Made by a program: the position numbers and the translations under genes. Positions 32,899 through 41,398 of a DNA stretch of 64,000 bases are shown here, piece by piece; the first letter of the stretch is position 1; the number at the start of each line of letters is the position of its first letter. Under the pieces are notes generated by a model. That model was not told the origin of the DNA. It worked only from the letters and a program-made list of their open reading frames with translations, and did no database searches. The stretch spans positions 1-64,000 of the forward strand of contig NZ_VIGV01000003.1 of NCBI RefSeq assembly GCF_007858445.1, given 5' to 3'. Source of the stretch: Tsukamurella sputi. Lineage in GTDB: Bacteria > Actinomycetota > Actinomycetes > Mycobacteriales > Mycobacteriaceae.

Positions 32899-33695
32899 TG
32901 GGACAAGCCTTTGCCGACGCCGCCGTGTCAGGTCCGCTGATCCTGGCGATCGGGGCATGCCTGCTCGCCGGGTTGGTGTCCTTCGCCTCGCCGTGCATCG
33001 TGCCCCTTGTTCCCGGCTACTTGTCGTACCTCGCGGGGCTGGTCGGCGCCGAGGCTCCAGCGACGTCGATCGCAGAGCTCGGCGGCAGCGGAAAGGCGGT
33101 AGACCGGTCCGGTCGGTGGAGAGTGCTCGGCGCAGCCGCGTTGTTCGTCGGCGGGTTCACAGCGGCCTTCCTCTTGATGACGATGTCGGTGTTTGGTCTG
33201 GCGGCGACGATTCGGCTCAATGCAGAGACGCTGATGCGGATAGGTGGGGGAATCACCATCATCATGGGCTTGGCGTTCATCGGATTGGTCCCGGCACTTG
33301 CCCGCGAGGTGCGTTTTGCGCCACGACCCTGGACCACGCTTGCCGGTGCCCCGCTGCTGGGCGGGGTGTTCGCGCTCGGCTGGACTCCCTGTATCGGTCC
33401 CACCCTGGCGGGGATCATGTCGATCATTGTGGGCACCAACGCAGCGCCGGCACGCGGTGCCGCGCTGGTGGTGGCCTACTGCGTAGGCCTGGGCCTGCCG
33501 TTCATCGCACTCGCCGTCGGATCGACCGCCGCGGTGCGGGCCGTCGGATGGCTTCGCCGCAACAGCCGACGCATCCAGGTCGCCGGCGGCGTGCTCATGA
33601 TCGCCGTCGGACTCGCCCTGGTCACCGGCTACTGGTCCGACTTCGTCGACATGGTCCGGCGGCTCTTCGTCTCCAACATCGTCATGCCGATCTGA
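32898..33695 (+). CDS. ccdA: CcdA-type transmembrane thiol-disulfide transporter
   Basis: 265 aa, ATG 32898 overlapping the tlpA stop. Six transmembrane helices. Seen: the conserved Cys in SFASPCIVPLVPGYLSYL (helix 1) and in GWTPCIGPTLAGI (helix 4), the redox pair that moves electrons from cytoplasmic thioredoxin to extracytoplasmic TlpA proteins. Residues 55-75 form a cytoplasmic linker. There are two TlpA partners in the operon, one lipoprotein and one signal-anchored. Confidence 0.9.
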   Translation: MGQAFADAAVSGPLILAIGACLLAGLVSFASPCIVPLVPGYLSYLAGLVGAEAPATSIAELGGSGKAVDRSGRWRVLGAAALFVGGFTAAFLLMTMSVFGLAATIRLNAETLMRIGGGITIIMGLAFIGLVPALAREVRFAPRPWTTLAGAPLLGGVFALGWTPCIGPTLAGIMSIIVGTNAAPARGAALVVAYCVGLGLPFIALAVGSTAAVRAVGWLRRNSRRIQVAGGVLMIAVGLALVTGYWSDFVDMVRRLFVSNIVMPI

Positions 33696-33797
33696 CAGGA
33701 ATCGCCGTCGACACGCACCAACCAGTACGCCCGCGATCGCCCAGACGACTCGCGACGAGCAGCACCACCACGGTCCAGAATTGAGGAGATCTCACTC

Positions 33798-35435
33798 GTG
33801 ACCACGCAGACAGCACGAAGGCTCCCATCCGCGACATCCACTCGGTGGGGGCCGGCTCATTGGCCGTGGACGCACACAGCGGTCAGGCTACTTCTGGCTG
33901 CCGCCGGCGGCGGAGCGATGTTCATCTCGTTCCCACCCACCGCGCTGTGGGGAGCGGCGCCGGTCGGTGTCGCGCTCGTGGTCGCCGCCGTGTGGGGCTG
34001 CGGAATCGGCCAAGCCCTGCTGTACGGCTACGCCGCGGGGCTGGCGTTCTTCCTGCCCTTGCTTCCGTGGGTAGGCATCTACGTTGGGGCTGGGCCGTGG
34101 ATCGCGCTCGCCGCGGTCGAAGCCGTCGCGGTAGCGGTGTTCGGCGCCTTGGTCAGCCGGATGGTGGTTCTCCCCGGCTACCCGCTGTGGTGCGCCTGCG
34201 CGTGGACAGCGACGGAGGCACTGCGCAGCCGCCTGCCATTCGGCGGGTTCCCTTGGGGAAAGTTGGCGTTCGGGCAGACCGATGGGCCTCTCGTACAGTT
34301 GGCCGCGATCGCCAGCGCACCGGCCGTCTCGTTCGCGGTCGCCCTCATCGGGTGCTCCGGTTTCGCCGTGGTCCGCGCGGCACTGCGGAGGTCACCGCGC
34401 GCTGCTGTCCGTGCGTCGCTTGGTGGCATCCTCCCGTTCGCCGGCGCAGCACTCCTAATCGCGCTACCAGCGTACGAACCGCGAGCGAGCGTGACCGTTG
34501 CGGTGATCCAAGGCAACGTTCCCCGCCTAGGACTGGACTTCAATGCTCAGCGTGCCGCAGTGCTCGAGAATCACCTACGACGCACCGAGGACCTCGCCAG
34601 TGCCATCGAATCTGGCCAGATGCCCCGGCCCGCCATGATCGTCTGGCCCGAGAACGCCTCGGATATCGACCCGCTGCGCGATCGGCAGGTGCGCGCGCGG
34701 ATCGATGAGACGGTCAACAGGCTCGGCGTACCTGTCCTCGTCGGTGCAGTGCTCTCCGCCGACGACGGCACATCACGCAACGTCTCCATCGTCTGGAACC
34801 CCGGCTCCGGTCCTGGACAGCAACACATCAAGCGGCGACTGGTGCCCTTCGGGGAGTACCTACCGATGCGGCCGCTCGCGACCCGCCTGTCCGCATACGC
34901 CGACAAGGCCGGCCGGTTCGTGCCTGGCGATGGTGACGGCATTGTCACCCTCGCTGGCATACCGACCGCGGCTGCCATCTGCTACGAAGTGGCCTTCGAC
35001 GACCTCGTCCGTGAATCTGTACGCGGTGGAGCCCAGCTGATCACCGTGCCCACTAACAACGCGACCTTCGGCCGCACGGCCATGTCGTACCAACAACTGG
35101 CGATGTCCCGACTGCGGGCCATCGAGCACCGCCGCACCGTCCTGATCGCCGCGACGAGTGGCGTCAGCGCTGTCGTGACCCCGGACGGGACGGTCACCGA
35201 CCAGTCCGCACTGTTCAGCGCGGATACTCTGATCGCGACTGTTCCCCTCGACGACCGGCTCACACTCGCCACCCGCTGGGGCGCGTTGCCCGAAGCGGTC
35301 ACGTCCGCCCTGGCCGCTGCGGCCCTGATCGCCGCAACGGTGATCAAACGGCGCGCACGTCGCACCACCGGTCTCAAACAGTCGGTCCCCGCCGATACGA
35401 CGCCCGTGCCCATCGACGAGCAGAAGACACCATGA
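33798..35435 (+). CDS. lnt: Apolipoprotein N-acyltransferase
   Basis: 545 aa, GTG start preceded by GAGGAG. Adds the third acyl chain to lipoproteins. Seen: about seven transmembrane helices in the N-terminal part, then a nitrilase domain with the catalytic residues in context: Glu in IVWPENASD, Lys in KRRLVPFGEYLPM and Cys in AAICYEVAF. This copy lies in a metal island, in an operon with thiol-redox proteins, so it is probably an extra, stress-specific Lnt beside a housekeeping one (inference). Overlaps the next gene by 4 bases. Confidence 0.9.
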   Translation: MTTQTARRLPSATSTRWGPAHWPWTHTAVRLLLAAAGGGAMFISFPPTALWGAAPVGVALVVAAVWGCGIGQALLYGYAAGLAFFLPLLPWVGIYVGAGPWIALAAVEAVAVAVFGALVSRMVVLPGYPLWCACAWTATEALRSRLPFGGFPWGKLAFGQTDGPLVQLAAIASAPAVSFAVALIGCSGFAVVRAALRRSPRAAVRASLGGILPFAGAALLIALPAYEPRASVTVAVIQGNVPRLGLDFNAQRAAVLENHLRRTEDLASAIESGQMPRPAMIVWPENASDIDPLRDRQVRARIDETVNRLGVPVLVGAVLSADDGTSRNVSIVWNPGSGPGQQHIKRRLVPFGEYLPMRPLATRLSAYADKAGRFVPGDGDGIVTLAGIPTAAAICYEVAFDDLVRESVRGGAQLITVPTNNATFGRTAMSYQQLAMSRLRAIEHRRTVLIAATSGVSAVVTPDGTVTDQSALFSADTLIATVPLDDRLTLATRWGALPEAVTSALAAAALIAATVIKRRARRTTGLKQSVPADTTPVPIDEQKTP

Positions 35436-36139
35436 GCGTCGCCCTTCCCCCCGGACCCGACGAGTGCGCCTCAACCCCGCCGTGGCATCGCCGGCACCGG
35501 TACGCACTGGCCCTTATTGCGATCGCTGCCGCGCTGCTGCTCATCGCCGTCTCGACCGCGCATTCGCTCACGGAAAAACCAGGAGACCACGATACCGCCT
35601 CCACCGGCACCCGCACTGGAACCGAGGCCCCACTCCAGGCCAGCTCAGCCCGCGGTGTACCTAAACCGCAGTGCGGCGGAACGAAATCGGTATCAGCCCG
35701 ATCCGTTGGGCCCCTGGCAGATCTGTCCGAGCCCTGCCTCACTACCCCCGATGTGATCAACCTCGGACAACTCACCGCAGGCAGAACCACTTTGCTCAAC
35801 TTCTGGGCGTCCTGGTGCGGGACGTGTCGCGAAGAAATGCCGATCCTCTCGCGCTATGCCCAACGCCCCGAAGCAGTCCAGGTACTCGGGATCAACGTCC
35901 GCGACGTCGAGAGTTACGCTCGTACCTTCGCCACCGATCTCGCCCTCGCGTACCCGAGCATCATCGACGCGGACGGCGCGGTCGCGAGGACACTGCAGAT
36001 CCCGCCCCTGCTGCCGCTGTCCTTTCTCGTCCGCCCCGACGGCTCCGTGCAGCGGATCGTGGACCCGCTGGTCTTCCGATCAGTACAGGACATCGAGGAC
36101 GCTGTTGCTAGGGCGCAACCCTCGCTTCCGGGCAAGTGA
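35432..36139 (+). CDS. Signal-anchored TlpA-like thioredoxin protein
   Basis: 235 aa. Seen: a single N-terminal transmembrane helix (about 24-44), a Ser/Thr/Pro-rich linker with two Cys (PQCGGTK and EPCL), then a thioredoxin fold with LLNFWASWCGTCREEMPIL and PLLPLSFLV. No lipobox. Active-site CGTC differs from CAPC of the other TlpA, pointing to a different redox potential or partner. Coupled to lnt by an ATGA overlap; it ends the run tlpA-ccdA-lnt-tlpA. Confidence 0.87.
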   Translation: MSVALPPGPDECASTPPWHRRHRYALALIAIAAALLLIAVSTAHSLTEKPGDHDTASTGTRTGTEAPLQASSARGVPKPQCGGTKSVSARSVGPLADLSEPCLTTPDVINLGQLTAGRTTLLNFWASWCGTCREEMPILSRYAQRPEAVQVLGINVRDVESYARTFATDLALAYPSIIDADGAVARTLQIPPLLPLSFLVRPDGSVQRIVDPLVFRSVQDIEDAVARAQPSLPGK

Positions 36140-36272
36140 GCGCTTCAGTCGATGGAACGGTCAGAACACCCACCCGCACCTGCTCGACGACTCGCCGCGC
36201 CTGGTACCTGTACCGGCGGAGCGGGTGAGAGTACCTCGCCTGCGGACCTGGCGGGCTCGACCACTCACCATA

Positions 36273-36295
36273 AAGTACTATGCAAATTAGTAGTT
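36273..36295. promoter_or_regulatory. BlaI-type operator before the L,D-transpeptidase
   Basis: AAGTACTA-TGCAAAT-TAGTAGTT, arms 7 of 8 paired with the same 7-base spacing as the other sites. It ends 29 bases before the ATG of the transpeptidase gene. Confidence 0.75.
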
Positions 36296-36324
36296 GCGTG
36301 ATGAGGCGGGTCGAGGGAGGCTGA

Positions 36325-37581
36325 ATGGTTCTGCAACGGCGAACTCTGCTGGCGCGGACGGCAACCGGAATCGGAGCCGTCGCGATCACGTCCGCCTGCG
36401 GTGCCGAGCGGGGCGCGGTGCCGCTGAGCGGATCCTCGTCCTCACCGAAACCGTCGGGCGCCGTGCCACTGATCGAGCTGGCGCCGGCCGACGGCGCCGC
36501 GGAGGTCACACCCCGCACACCGGTCACTGTGCGTGTCGTGGGCACCGGCGCCCTCGCCGAAGTCACGCTCACCAACGAGGCGGGACGCGCCGTTGCCGGC
36601 ACGTTGGACGCACCGCGCAAATCCTGGTCGGCCGGTGAGCCCCTTGGATTCGGCCGCACCTACCGCTTGCGAGCGGTCGCGGTCGATGAGGCAGGACGCC
36701 GGACCGAACGGCAGAGCACGTTCACCACTCTCGCGCCACAGGCGCAGGCGACGATGGAGCTGGCAACGACGGCGGGCACCCCGGTCGGCGAAGGGCGGAC
36801 CTACGGTGTGGGGCTGGTGCTGGTGGCGAAGTTCGACACCGACATCGCAGACCGCGCCGAGGCAGAACGTCGTATGAAAGTCACCTGTACACCCGCGGTC
36901 GAGGGAGCGTGGTGCTGGGTCTCGAATACCGAAGCGCATTGGCGACCTGAGAAATACCACACGCCGGGCACTCAGATCACCGTGGACGCCGCGCTATACG
37001 GTGTCCGCCTGGGCGAGCGCCTCTACGGCGCCGAGGACGTGCGTGCCAGTGCGACCATCGGCGCCTCGCATGTCTCGATCGCCGACGACGCGACCAAGAC
37101 GGTCACCGTCTACGACGGCGGTAATCTCGTCCGTACGATGCCCACCTCCATGGGCATGGGCGGCAGCGAGATCATCAACGGCAACACCATCAGCTTCTGG
37201 ACCCAACGGGGCATCTACACCGTGATGGACAAGGCGAACCCGGTGGTGATGGACTCGTCCACCTACGGGCTACCGATCAACTCGCGCTTGGGGTACAAAC
37301 AGACGATCAACTACGCGACACGGATCAGCACAGACGGTATCTACCTGCACCAACTCGACAGTTCTGTGTGGGCGCAGGGCAACACGAACACTTCCCACGG
37401 GTGCCTCAACCTCAACGGTGACAACGCTCGATGGTTCTTCGACTTCTCGGTCCCCGGCGACATCGTCGAAATCCGCAACACTGGCGGCGCACCTCTCGAG
37501 CAATGGCAGAACGGTGACTGGAGTGTGCCCTGGCAGCAGTGGACCAAAGCCAGCGCCCTGGCGTCGTCGGAAGGCCGCTGA
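36325..37581 (+). CDS. L,D-transpeptidase lipoprotein (YkuD)
   Basis: 418 aa, ATG preceded by GGGAGG. Seen: an N-terminal RRTLLARTATGIGAVAITSAC with twin Arg and a lipobox, one or two Ig-like domains (about 55-250), then a YkuD catalytic domain with IYLHQLDSSVW and the active-site TSHGCLNLN (Cys360). Makes 3-3 meso-DAP peptidoglycan cross-links as in mycobacterial LdtMt2. Own operator, so co-regulated with the lipoprotein and redox genes. A link between wall remodelling and copper stress is inferred. Confidence 0.9.
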   Translation: MVLQRRTLLARTATGIGAVAITSACGAERGAVPLSGSSSSPKPSGAVPLIELAPADGAAEVTPRTPVTVRVVGTGALAEVTLTNEAGRAVAGTLDAPRKSWSAGEPLGFGRTYRLRAVAVDEAGRRTERQSTFTTLAPQAQATMELATTAGTPVGEGRTYGVGLVLVAKFDTDIADRAEAERRMKVTCTPAVEGAWCWVSNTEAHWRPEKYHTPGTQITVDAALYGVRLGERLYGAEDVRASATIGASHVSIADDATKTVTVYDGGNLVRTMPTSMGMGGSEIINGNTISFWTQRGIYTVMDKANPVVMDSSTYGLPINSRLGYKQTINYATRISTDGIYLHQLDSSVWAQGNTNTSHGCLNLNGDNARWFFDFSVPGDIVEIRNTGGAPLEQWQNGDWSVPWQQWTKASALASSEGR

Positions 37582-37648
37582 CCAGGACGGAGAATGGGCG
37601 AGGCAGTCCGGATCTGTCTGAGCACATCCCGGTAGCCCCGCCGACTCG

Positions 37649-38815
37649 TCACAACGTCATCACCCATATCGCCACCGCGATCGCGGCCGTAGCACCTGCT
37701 GCGACTGCGGTACGCCCCCACCGAGTGTGCGGGTCGGAGCGCAGCGGAAACAGCACCTGCCGGACCAGCGCGTAGGCAGCGAGTCCGATCACGAAGATCG
37801 CTCCCGAGTGCCGGACGCCCAGGAACAGGAATTCGGCCCCTATCGCCAGCGTCCCGCACGCCGCAGCTTCAAACAGCTGCACCGGATAGCGTGAAGCGGC
37901 CACCCTCCGATCCGATGACCACAGTGACCACCGCGACACGGTGACCTTTCCAGCGCAACAGCCGGTCAGCCAACACCCCGGCCTCCCGACGGCCATCCCT
38001 GCGAGCAGTGCCGGGGCAGCAGAATCGAGCACCGCGCCCCATGACAGTCCGATCGCCGGCGCCCCCATCACCAAGACCACCGCGGCAGCGGCGTTGAACC
38101 CCTGAATGCAGGCTCCGGAGGACAGCAGCTTCCGTAGCGGCATCCGATGGATTGCCAAGAACCACAACCGCGCGCCGAGAAACCCCACAGCACAGGCCAC
38201 ACCGCTGATCCCCACCGCCGCGAATGCAGAGCCGCCAGCGAGGGAGACGTTCACTGCCATGAGCGCGACCGCGACGACAGCGCCGAGCCCCACCAGCAGC
38301 GGCCAACACCACGCTGCCACCGCGGGCCCGTGTGCCAGAGGCGCGAACACCGTCCGGACCCGCATCTGCTGGTCCGGAAGCTTCATCTCGCCCGCCAGCT
38401 CGCCCGCCTGCGTCGCAGCCGGTGTCCACGCTGCTCGCACCCGAATATCCCACTCGCCTGCCGGGATCCCCGATAGCCGCTCGGTCACAGCGACCGGCCG
38501 CCCGCGGGCCGCCGCGAGACTGACATCGCGCTGGCAGGTGAATCGCCCTTGCGTATCGTCGGCCTCGGCGCCGATCCGTAGGCCCTCGTACTGCATCCGG
38601 AGCGCACCGGGAGCGCTGACCGCGTCTAGCACGTACGTAGCGGACAGTCCTTGTGGCTCCGCTTCGTTCACTGGGTCGCAACCGCCCACCGGACCGGTGA
38701 TCGTCGAGATCCTCTCCGACGCCTGCACCGCGTCATGCCGCACCGGCGCGCCGACGGATTCGGTCACCGTTGGAAGGCCCACGTCTGGATCCGGCACGCT
38801 AGAGAGATGTTTCAT
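37649..38815 (-). CDS. Lgt-family (prolipoprotein diacylglyceryl transferase-like) protein
   Basis: 388 aa. Residues 1-130 are a soluble, beta-rich N-terminal region, followed by about seven transmembrane helices. Seen: AVGRPGCWLTGCCAGK where Lgt has GRIGNFLNGE, and SRYPVQLFEA matching the Lgt HPTQLYEA segment. The GCWLTGCC variant belongs to Lgt-like proteins in which Asn is replaced by Cys. An extra N-terminal domain is not usual for Lgt. Divergent from the CPLCN gene across three operators. It may lipidate special lipoproteins or modify another thiol. Confidence 0.72.
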   Translation of the reverse strand: MKHLSSVPDPDVGLPTVTESVGAPVRHDAVQASERISTITGPVGGCDPVNEAEPQGLSATYVLDAVSAPGALRMQYEGLRIGAEADDTQGRFTCQRDVSLAAARGRPVAVTERLSGIPAGEWDIRVRAAWTPAATQAGELAGEMKLPDQQMRVRTVFAPLAHGPAVAAWCWPLLVGLGAVVAVALMAVNVSLAGGSAFAAVGISGVACAVGFLGARLWFLAIHRMPLRKLLSSGACIQGFNAAAAVVLVMGAPAIGLSWGAVLDSAAPALLAGMAVGRPGCWLTGCCAGKVTVSRWSLWSSDRRVAASRYPVQLFEAAACGTLAIGAEFLFLGVRHSGAIFVIGLAAYALVRQVLFPLRSDPHTRWGRTAVAAGATAAIAVAIWVMTL

Positions 38816-38840
38816 CGATCAGGCCTCTCCCGAGATTGAG

Positions 38841-38859
38841 CTACTAACACGCTTAGTAG
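38841..38859. promoter_or_regulatory. BlaI-type operator A (Lgt-like gene side)
   Basis: CTACTA-ACACGCT-TAGTAG, perfect 6-base arms with 7-base spacing, 26 bases upstream of the Lgt-like start on the minus strand. Confidence 0.75.
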
Positions 38860-38861
38860 GT

Positions 38862-38884
38862 AACTACTATGTTGAATAGTAGAT
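38862..38884. promoter_or_regulatory. BlaI-type operator B
   Basis: AACTACTA-TGTTGAA-TAGTAGAT; 6-base inner arms CTACTA/TAGTAG are perfect. Its centre is 23 bases from operator A, about two helical turns. Confidence 0.75.
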
Positions 38885-38910
38885 GAGGGGCGGGCAGGCC
38901 CGCCACCAAG

Positions 38911-38933
38911 AACTACTATGTGATCTAGTAGTT
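38911..38933. promoter_or_regulatory. BlaI-type operator C (CPLCN gene side)
   Basis: AACTACTA-TGTGATC-TAGTAGTT, perfect 8-base arms with 7-base spacing, 47 bases before the GTG of the CPLCN membrane-protein gene. Confidence 0.8.
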
Positions 38934-38979
38934 ATGCTGAGTTCGAGGAAAGACAAGCGCGAGGTGAGGAGGGTGCACT

Positions 38980-39525
38980 GTGAGTGGTATGAACCGCAGG
39001 GCGGTCATTGGACGGGTGCGGTGGTGGCACGCAGCGGCTGGCGGTGCGCTGATCGCACTGGTGATCGCGATCCCCTCCCGAGTGCTTCCCAATCCTGTCT
39101 TCACCCGGATGACGCCGGTGCGCTGGTGGGACTACCTCGTCCTCGTGGTGGTGACCGTTCTCGCGGCCGCCTGGCTGGCAGCTCCGGTGGTGGCCGGGTG
39201 GAATCGTGGTGCTGTGCGAGGCACTTCCGGTGTGGTCCTGTCGACGCTCGCGGTGGGGTGCCCGTTGTGTAACAAGGTCGTCGTCGCGATGTTGGGCGCG
39301 TCGGGAGCGTTGACGCTGTGGGCGCCGCTGCAGCCCCTGGTTGCTGTCGTCTCGGCCCTCGCCATGGGTGCCGCGGTCGCCACCCGCTGGGGGATACGGT
39401 GGTCGTGGCGGGGCGGCGAGCCTGAGCATCCGCTACAGGTGAGCGAATGCCCCGCCGGGGTGTGCGACCCCTCGGCGAAGATGCCTGTGGCTGTGGACAC
39501 GACCGCCGGGCATCGGCATTCGTGA
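38980..39525 (+). CDS. Membrane protein with CPLCN motif
   Basis: 181 aa, GTG 38980 preceded by GAGGTGAGGAGG. Three to four transmembrane helices (near 15-33, 48-68, 78-98 and 108-130). Seen: AVGCPLCNKVVVAMLGASGAL in the second half, a CPxC motif at a membrane boundary, and two more Cys in the tail (SECPAGVCDP), ending His-rich. CPLCN motifs suggest thiol redox or metal handling. Under operator C; not a family I can name. Confidence 0.75.
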   Translation: MSGMNRRAVIGRVRWWHAAAGGALIALVIAIPSRVLPNPVFTRMTPVRWWDYLVLVVVTVLAAAWLAAPVVAGWNRGAVRGTSGVVLSTLAVGCPLCNKVVVAMLGASGALTLWAPLQPLVAVVSALAMGAAVATRWGIRWSWRGGEPEHPLQVSECPAGVCDPSAKMPVAVDTTAGHRHS

Positions 39526-39697
39526 CTCGTCGAATAGCGGCACCGGAGCGTAGTGGCTCAAGGACGTAGGCGCTCGGGACTCGGTGTACGGTCGCTGAAA
39601 TGCGACTCGTGGGTCGCACTCGCTAGTCACGATGAAGCGTCGCAGCGGATGTTGCTGCGCAGTTGGCCCCCCGGGGAACAGGCAAATCTCTCTGTCA

Positions 39698-39718
39698 CGC
39701 TGCGCCACGGGCGCAGCG
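39698..39718 (-). terminator. Hairpin after the M56 peptidase gene
   Basis: CGCTGCGCC-ACG-GGCGCAGCG, perfect 9-base arms with a 3-base loop, directly after the stop codon of the minus-strand M56 gene. Confidence 0.6.
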
Positions 39719-39720
39719 GG

Positions 39721-40692
39721 CTAGAGCGCTGGGCAGGAAATAGCGGACACGACGAGGGCTGCAAGCGCCACCGTAGCGGCTGATCCCAGGGCGGTGGCCG
39801 CGGCGACCGCGCCGCAGTGGCGCACGCGAGCACTGCGGCTCGCTGCGGGGAGCTGTAGGCGGCGGGCCCGCGCCGAGGTCGCGGTGGTCGCCATCGCCAG
39901 AGTAGGGCCCCGCCCGGCTGTCCCTGATCGCTGCCGCACCGATTGTGCGGAGGCCATCTGCAGCAGGGCCCGGTGTACCGTGGCCGCCCCGCAACGGCGT
40001 GCTGCTGCTCCGTCAGCGATCGCCTCGACCAATTCCCGCACGGCGCTCGGGGCGTTCCGGCACAGCGGGATCGGGCGCAGGACCTGCCCGATGACCTCAG
40101 TGATGGCAACGATCAGGTGGTGGCGACCGCGGAGGTGTGCGTGCTCGTGTGCCAGCACTGCCGCCAGCTCGGAGGGTGCCAACAAGGTCTGTAGGCCGCG
40201 GGAGATCACCACCATCCCGCCCCTGGGTGCGGCGATGGCGAATGCCAAGGGGGCGTCGTGCTCGAGGCACCACACTCGGCCGTCCCCGGCGGCTGGACTG
40301 GCCACCAGCCTTATTCGGTCGCAATGCAACGTCGCGACCGCCCGCCGGCGCGCGAGGACGAAGACGCAGCGCACGCCGGAGATCACGACGGAGCCCGCAA
40401 TGAGCGCGGCTAGTGCGGCGCCGGTCGCCCGGCGTCCCTGCGGCACGGTGCCATGGACCGCCAGGGACCAGCAGTCTCCGAACGCAGTGGTTACCGAGTA
40501 GTCTGCGTGCAGCGGCAGCAACAGTGCCACGATCGCTAACGCCGTCAGCAGTCCAAGCATTGCCAGCGCTCCCACCCAGCCGATGAGCAGGGCAACTGGA
40601 TCGAGCCGCGTACGCCCCGCGCGGGTGAGCAGCACAGGTCCGGCAGCCGCGATCGCAGCCGCCGCGACGACCAATGCCGCGAACACCGTCAT
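39721..40692 (-). CDS. M56-family (BlaR1-like) membrane metallopeptidase
   Basis: 323 aa. Seen: several transmembrane helices (1-22, 33-60, 90-115, and one at the C-terminus about 298-318) and the zinc motif AHEHAHLRGR (His182, Glu183, His186). BlaR1/MecR1 proteases cut the partner BlaI/MecI repressor after a signal; this one has no penicillin-binding sensor domain, so the signal must be sensed otherwise. It resembles the M. tuberculosis Rv1845c-type partner. Lies 57 bases downstream of the BlaI-type gene. Confidence 0.88.
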   Translation of the reverse strand: MTVFAALVVAAAAIAAAGPVLLTRAGRTRLDPVALLIGWVGALAMLGLLTALAIVALLLPLHADYSVTTAFGDCWSLAVHGTVPQGRRATGAALAALIAGSVVISGVRCVFVLARRRAVATLHCDRIRLVASPAAGDGRVWCLEHDAPLAFAIAAPRGGMVVISRGLQTLLAPSELAAVLAHEHAHLRGRHHLIVAITEVIGQVLRPIPLCRNAPSAVRELVEAIADGAAARRCGAATVHRALLQMASAQSVRQRSGTAGRGPTLAMATTATSARARRLQLPAASRSARVRHCGAVAAATALGSAATVALAALVVSAISCPAL

Positions 40693-40749
40693 CGTGTACT
40701 CATTCCCTCCATCCGGGTCCGGATTCGGATCTCGCGCACCGGGCTTAGT

Positions 40750-41115
40750 CTATTGCTGCCGTGACCGACGGCGTAGTGCCCGCCGGATGACCTTTGATTC
40801 CTCGTCCGACGCGGACTCGGTGAAGTGCAGCAGCACTGCCTCAGGATCGCCGGATGCATCCAGCACGTCACGCAGCGCCTGGGTCGCAGCCTCCGCGCGG
40901 CTGAGTGTCGGCTCGTAGAAGTAGGCCTTGCCGACCTTCTCGCGTTGGACCCACTGCTTGCGGTGCAGGTTGTCTAGAACCGTCATCACCGTGGTGTAGG
41001 CCAGTGCCCGCCCGGTGTCGAGGGCATCGACCACCTCCTGCACCTTCAAGGCGTGCTCACTGTCCCAGAGCACTTGCATGACCGCGGATTCCAACTCACC
41101 AGGCAAGGGTCGCAC
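40750..41115 (-). CDS. blaI: BlaI/MecI/CopY-family repressor
   Basis: 121 aa, GTG 41115. Winged-helix Penicillinase_R family. Seen: LPGELESAVMQVLWD, ALKVQEVVDAL, recognition helix LAYTTVMTVLDNLHRKQWV, the wing KAYFYEP, and a dimerisation helix. No Cys is present, so the CXCX4CXC copper hook of CopY is missing; derepression probably relies on cleavage by the M56 protease encoded next to it. Its own promoter has an operator and five similar sites lie within 9 kb, defining a regulon. Confidence 0.92.
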   Translation of the reverse strand: MRPLPGELESAVMQVLWDSEHALKVQEVVDALDTGRALAYTTVMTVLDNLHRKQWVQREKVGKAYFYEPTLSRAEAATQALRDVLDASGDPEAVLLHFTESASDEESKVIRRALRRRSRQQ

Positions 41116-41123
41116 TCCTCCTT

Positions 41124-41144
41124 AGTACTATCGTGGATAGTAGC
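41124..41144. promoter_or_regulatory. BlaI-type operator before blaI
   Basis: AGTACTA-TCGTGGA-TAGTAGC; within it TACTATC-GTG-GATAGTA is a perfect 17-base palindrome. It begins 9 bases from the blaI GTG, giving autoregulation. The divergent hydrolase starts 255 bases away and is probably outside direct reach. Confidence 0.8.
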
Positions 41145-41398
41145 AGGATCTTGATTGAATCTTGAATACCGCAGGCCAACCCCATTGTAGGTGGCAGTTA
41201 AGGCTCTGCATCTGCTCGATCACCGCTTCCCTCTGTGGCGTCTGTGACGTACGGTTCGGATGGTACTCAAGGGGTGCCGGTGCGGCGCGTCAAACTTTGC
41301 GTAAAAAGATTGCGCACCAACAATATTCCGCTTCTGATCCCCTCGCGTGGGCGCAACCTCCCCGCGGGGGGCGGTCGGCTCGTTGAAGGAGATGTTCC

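Noticed and set aside
39526-39697. Possible small gene in the gap between the CPLCN gene and the M56 gene
   Set aside because: The available frames give Ser/Arg/Cys-rich sequence without a ribosome-binding site; only the hairpin at 39698 is convincing.
41145-41398. Possible c-di-AMP (ydaO-type) riboswitch before the RipA-like gene
   Set aside because: Such riboswitches precede related hydrolase genes in actinobacteria, but the conserved GGGGACCC and GGTGAAT-type blocks were not found here.
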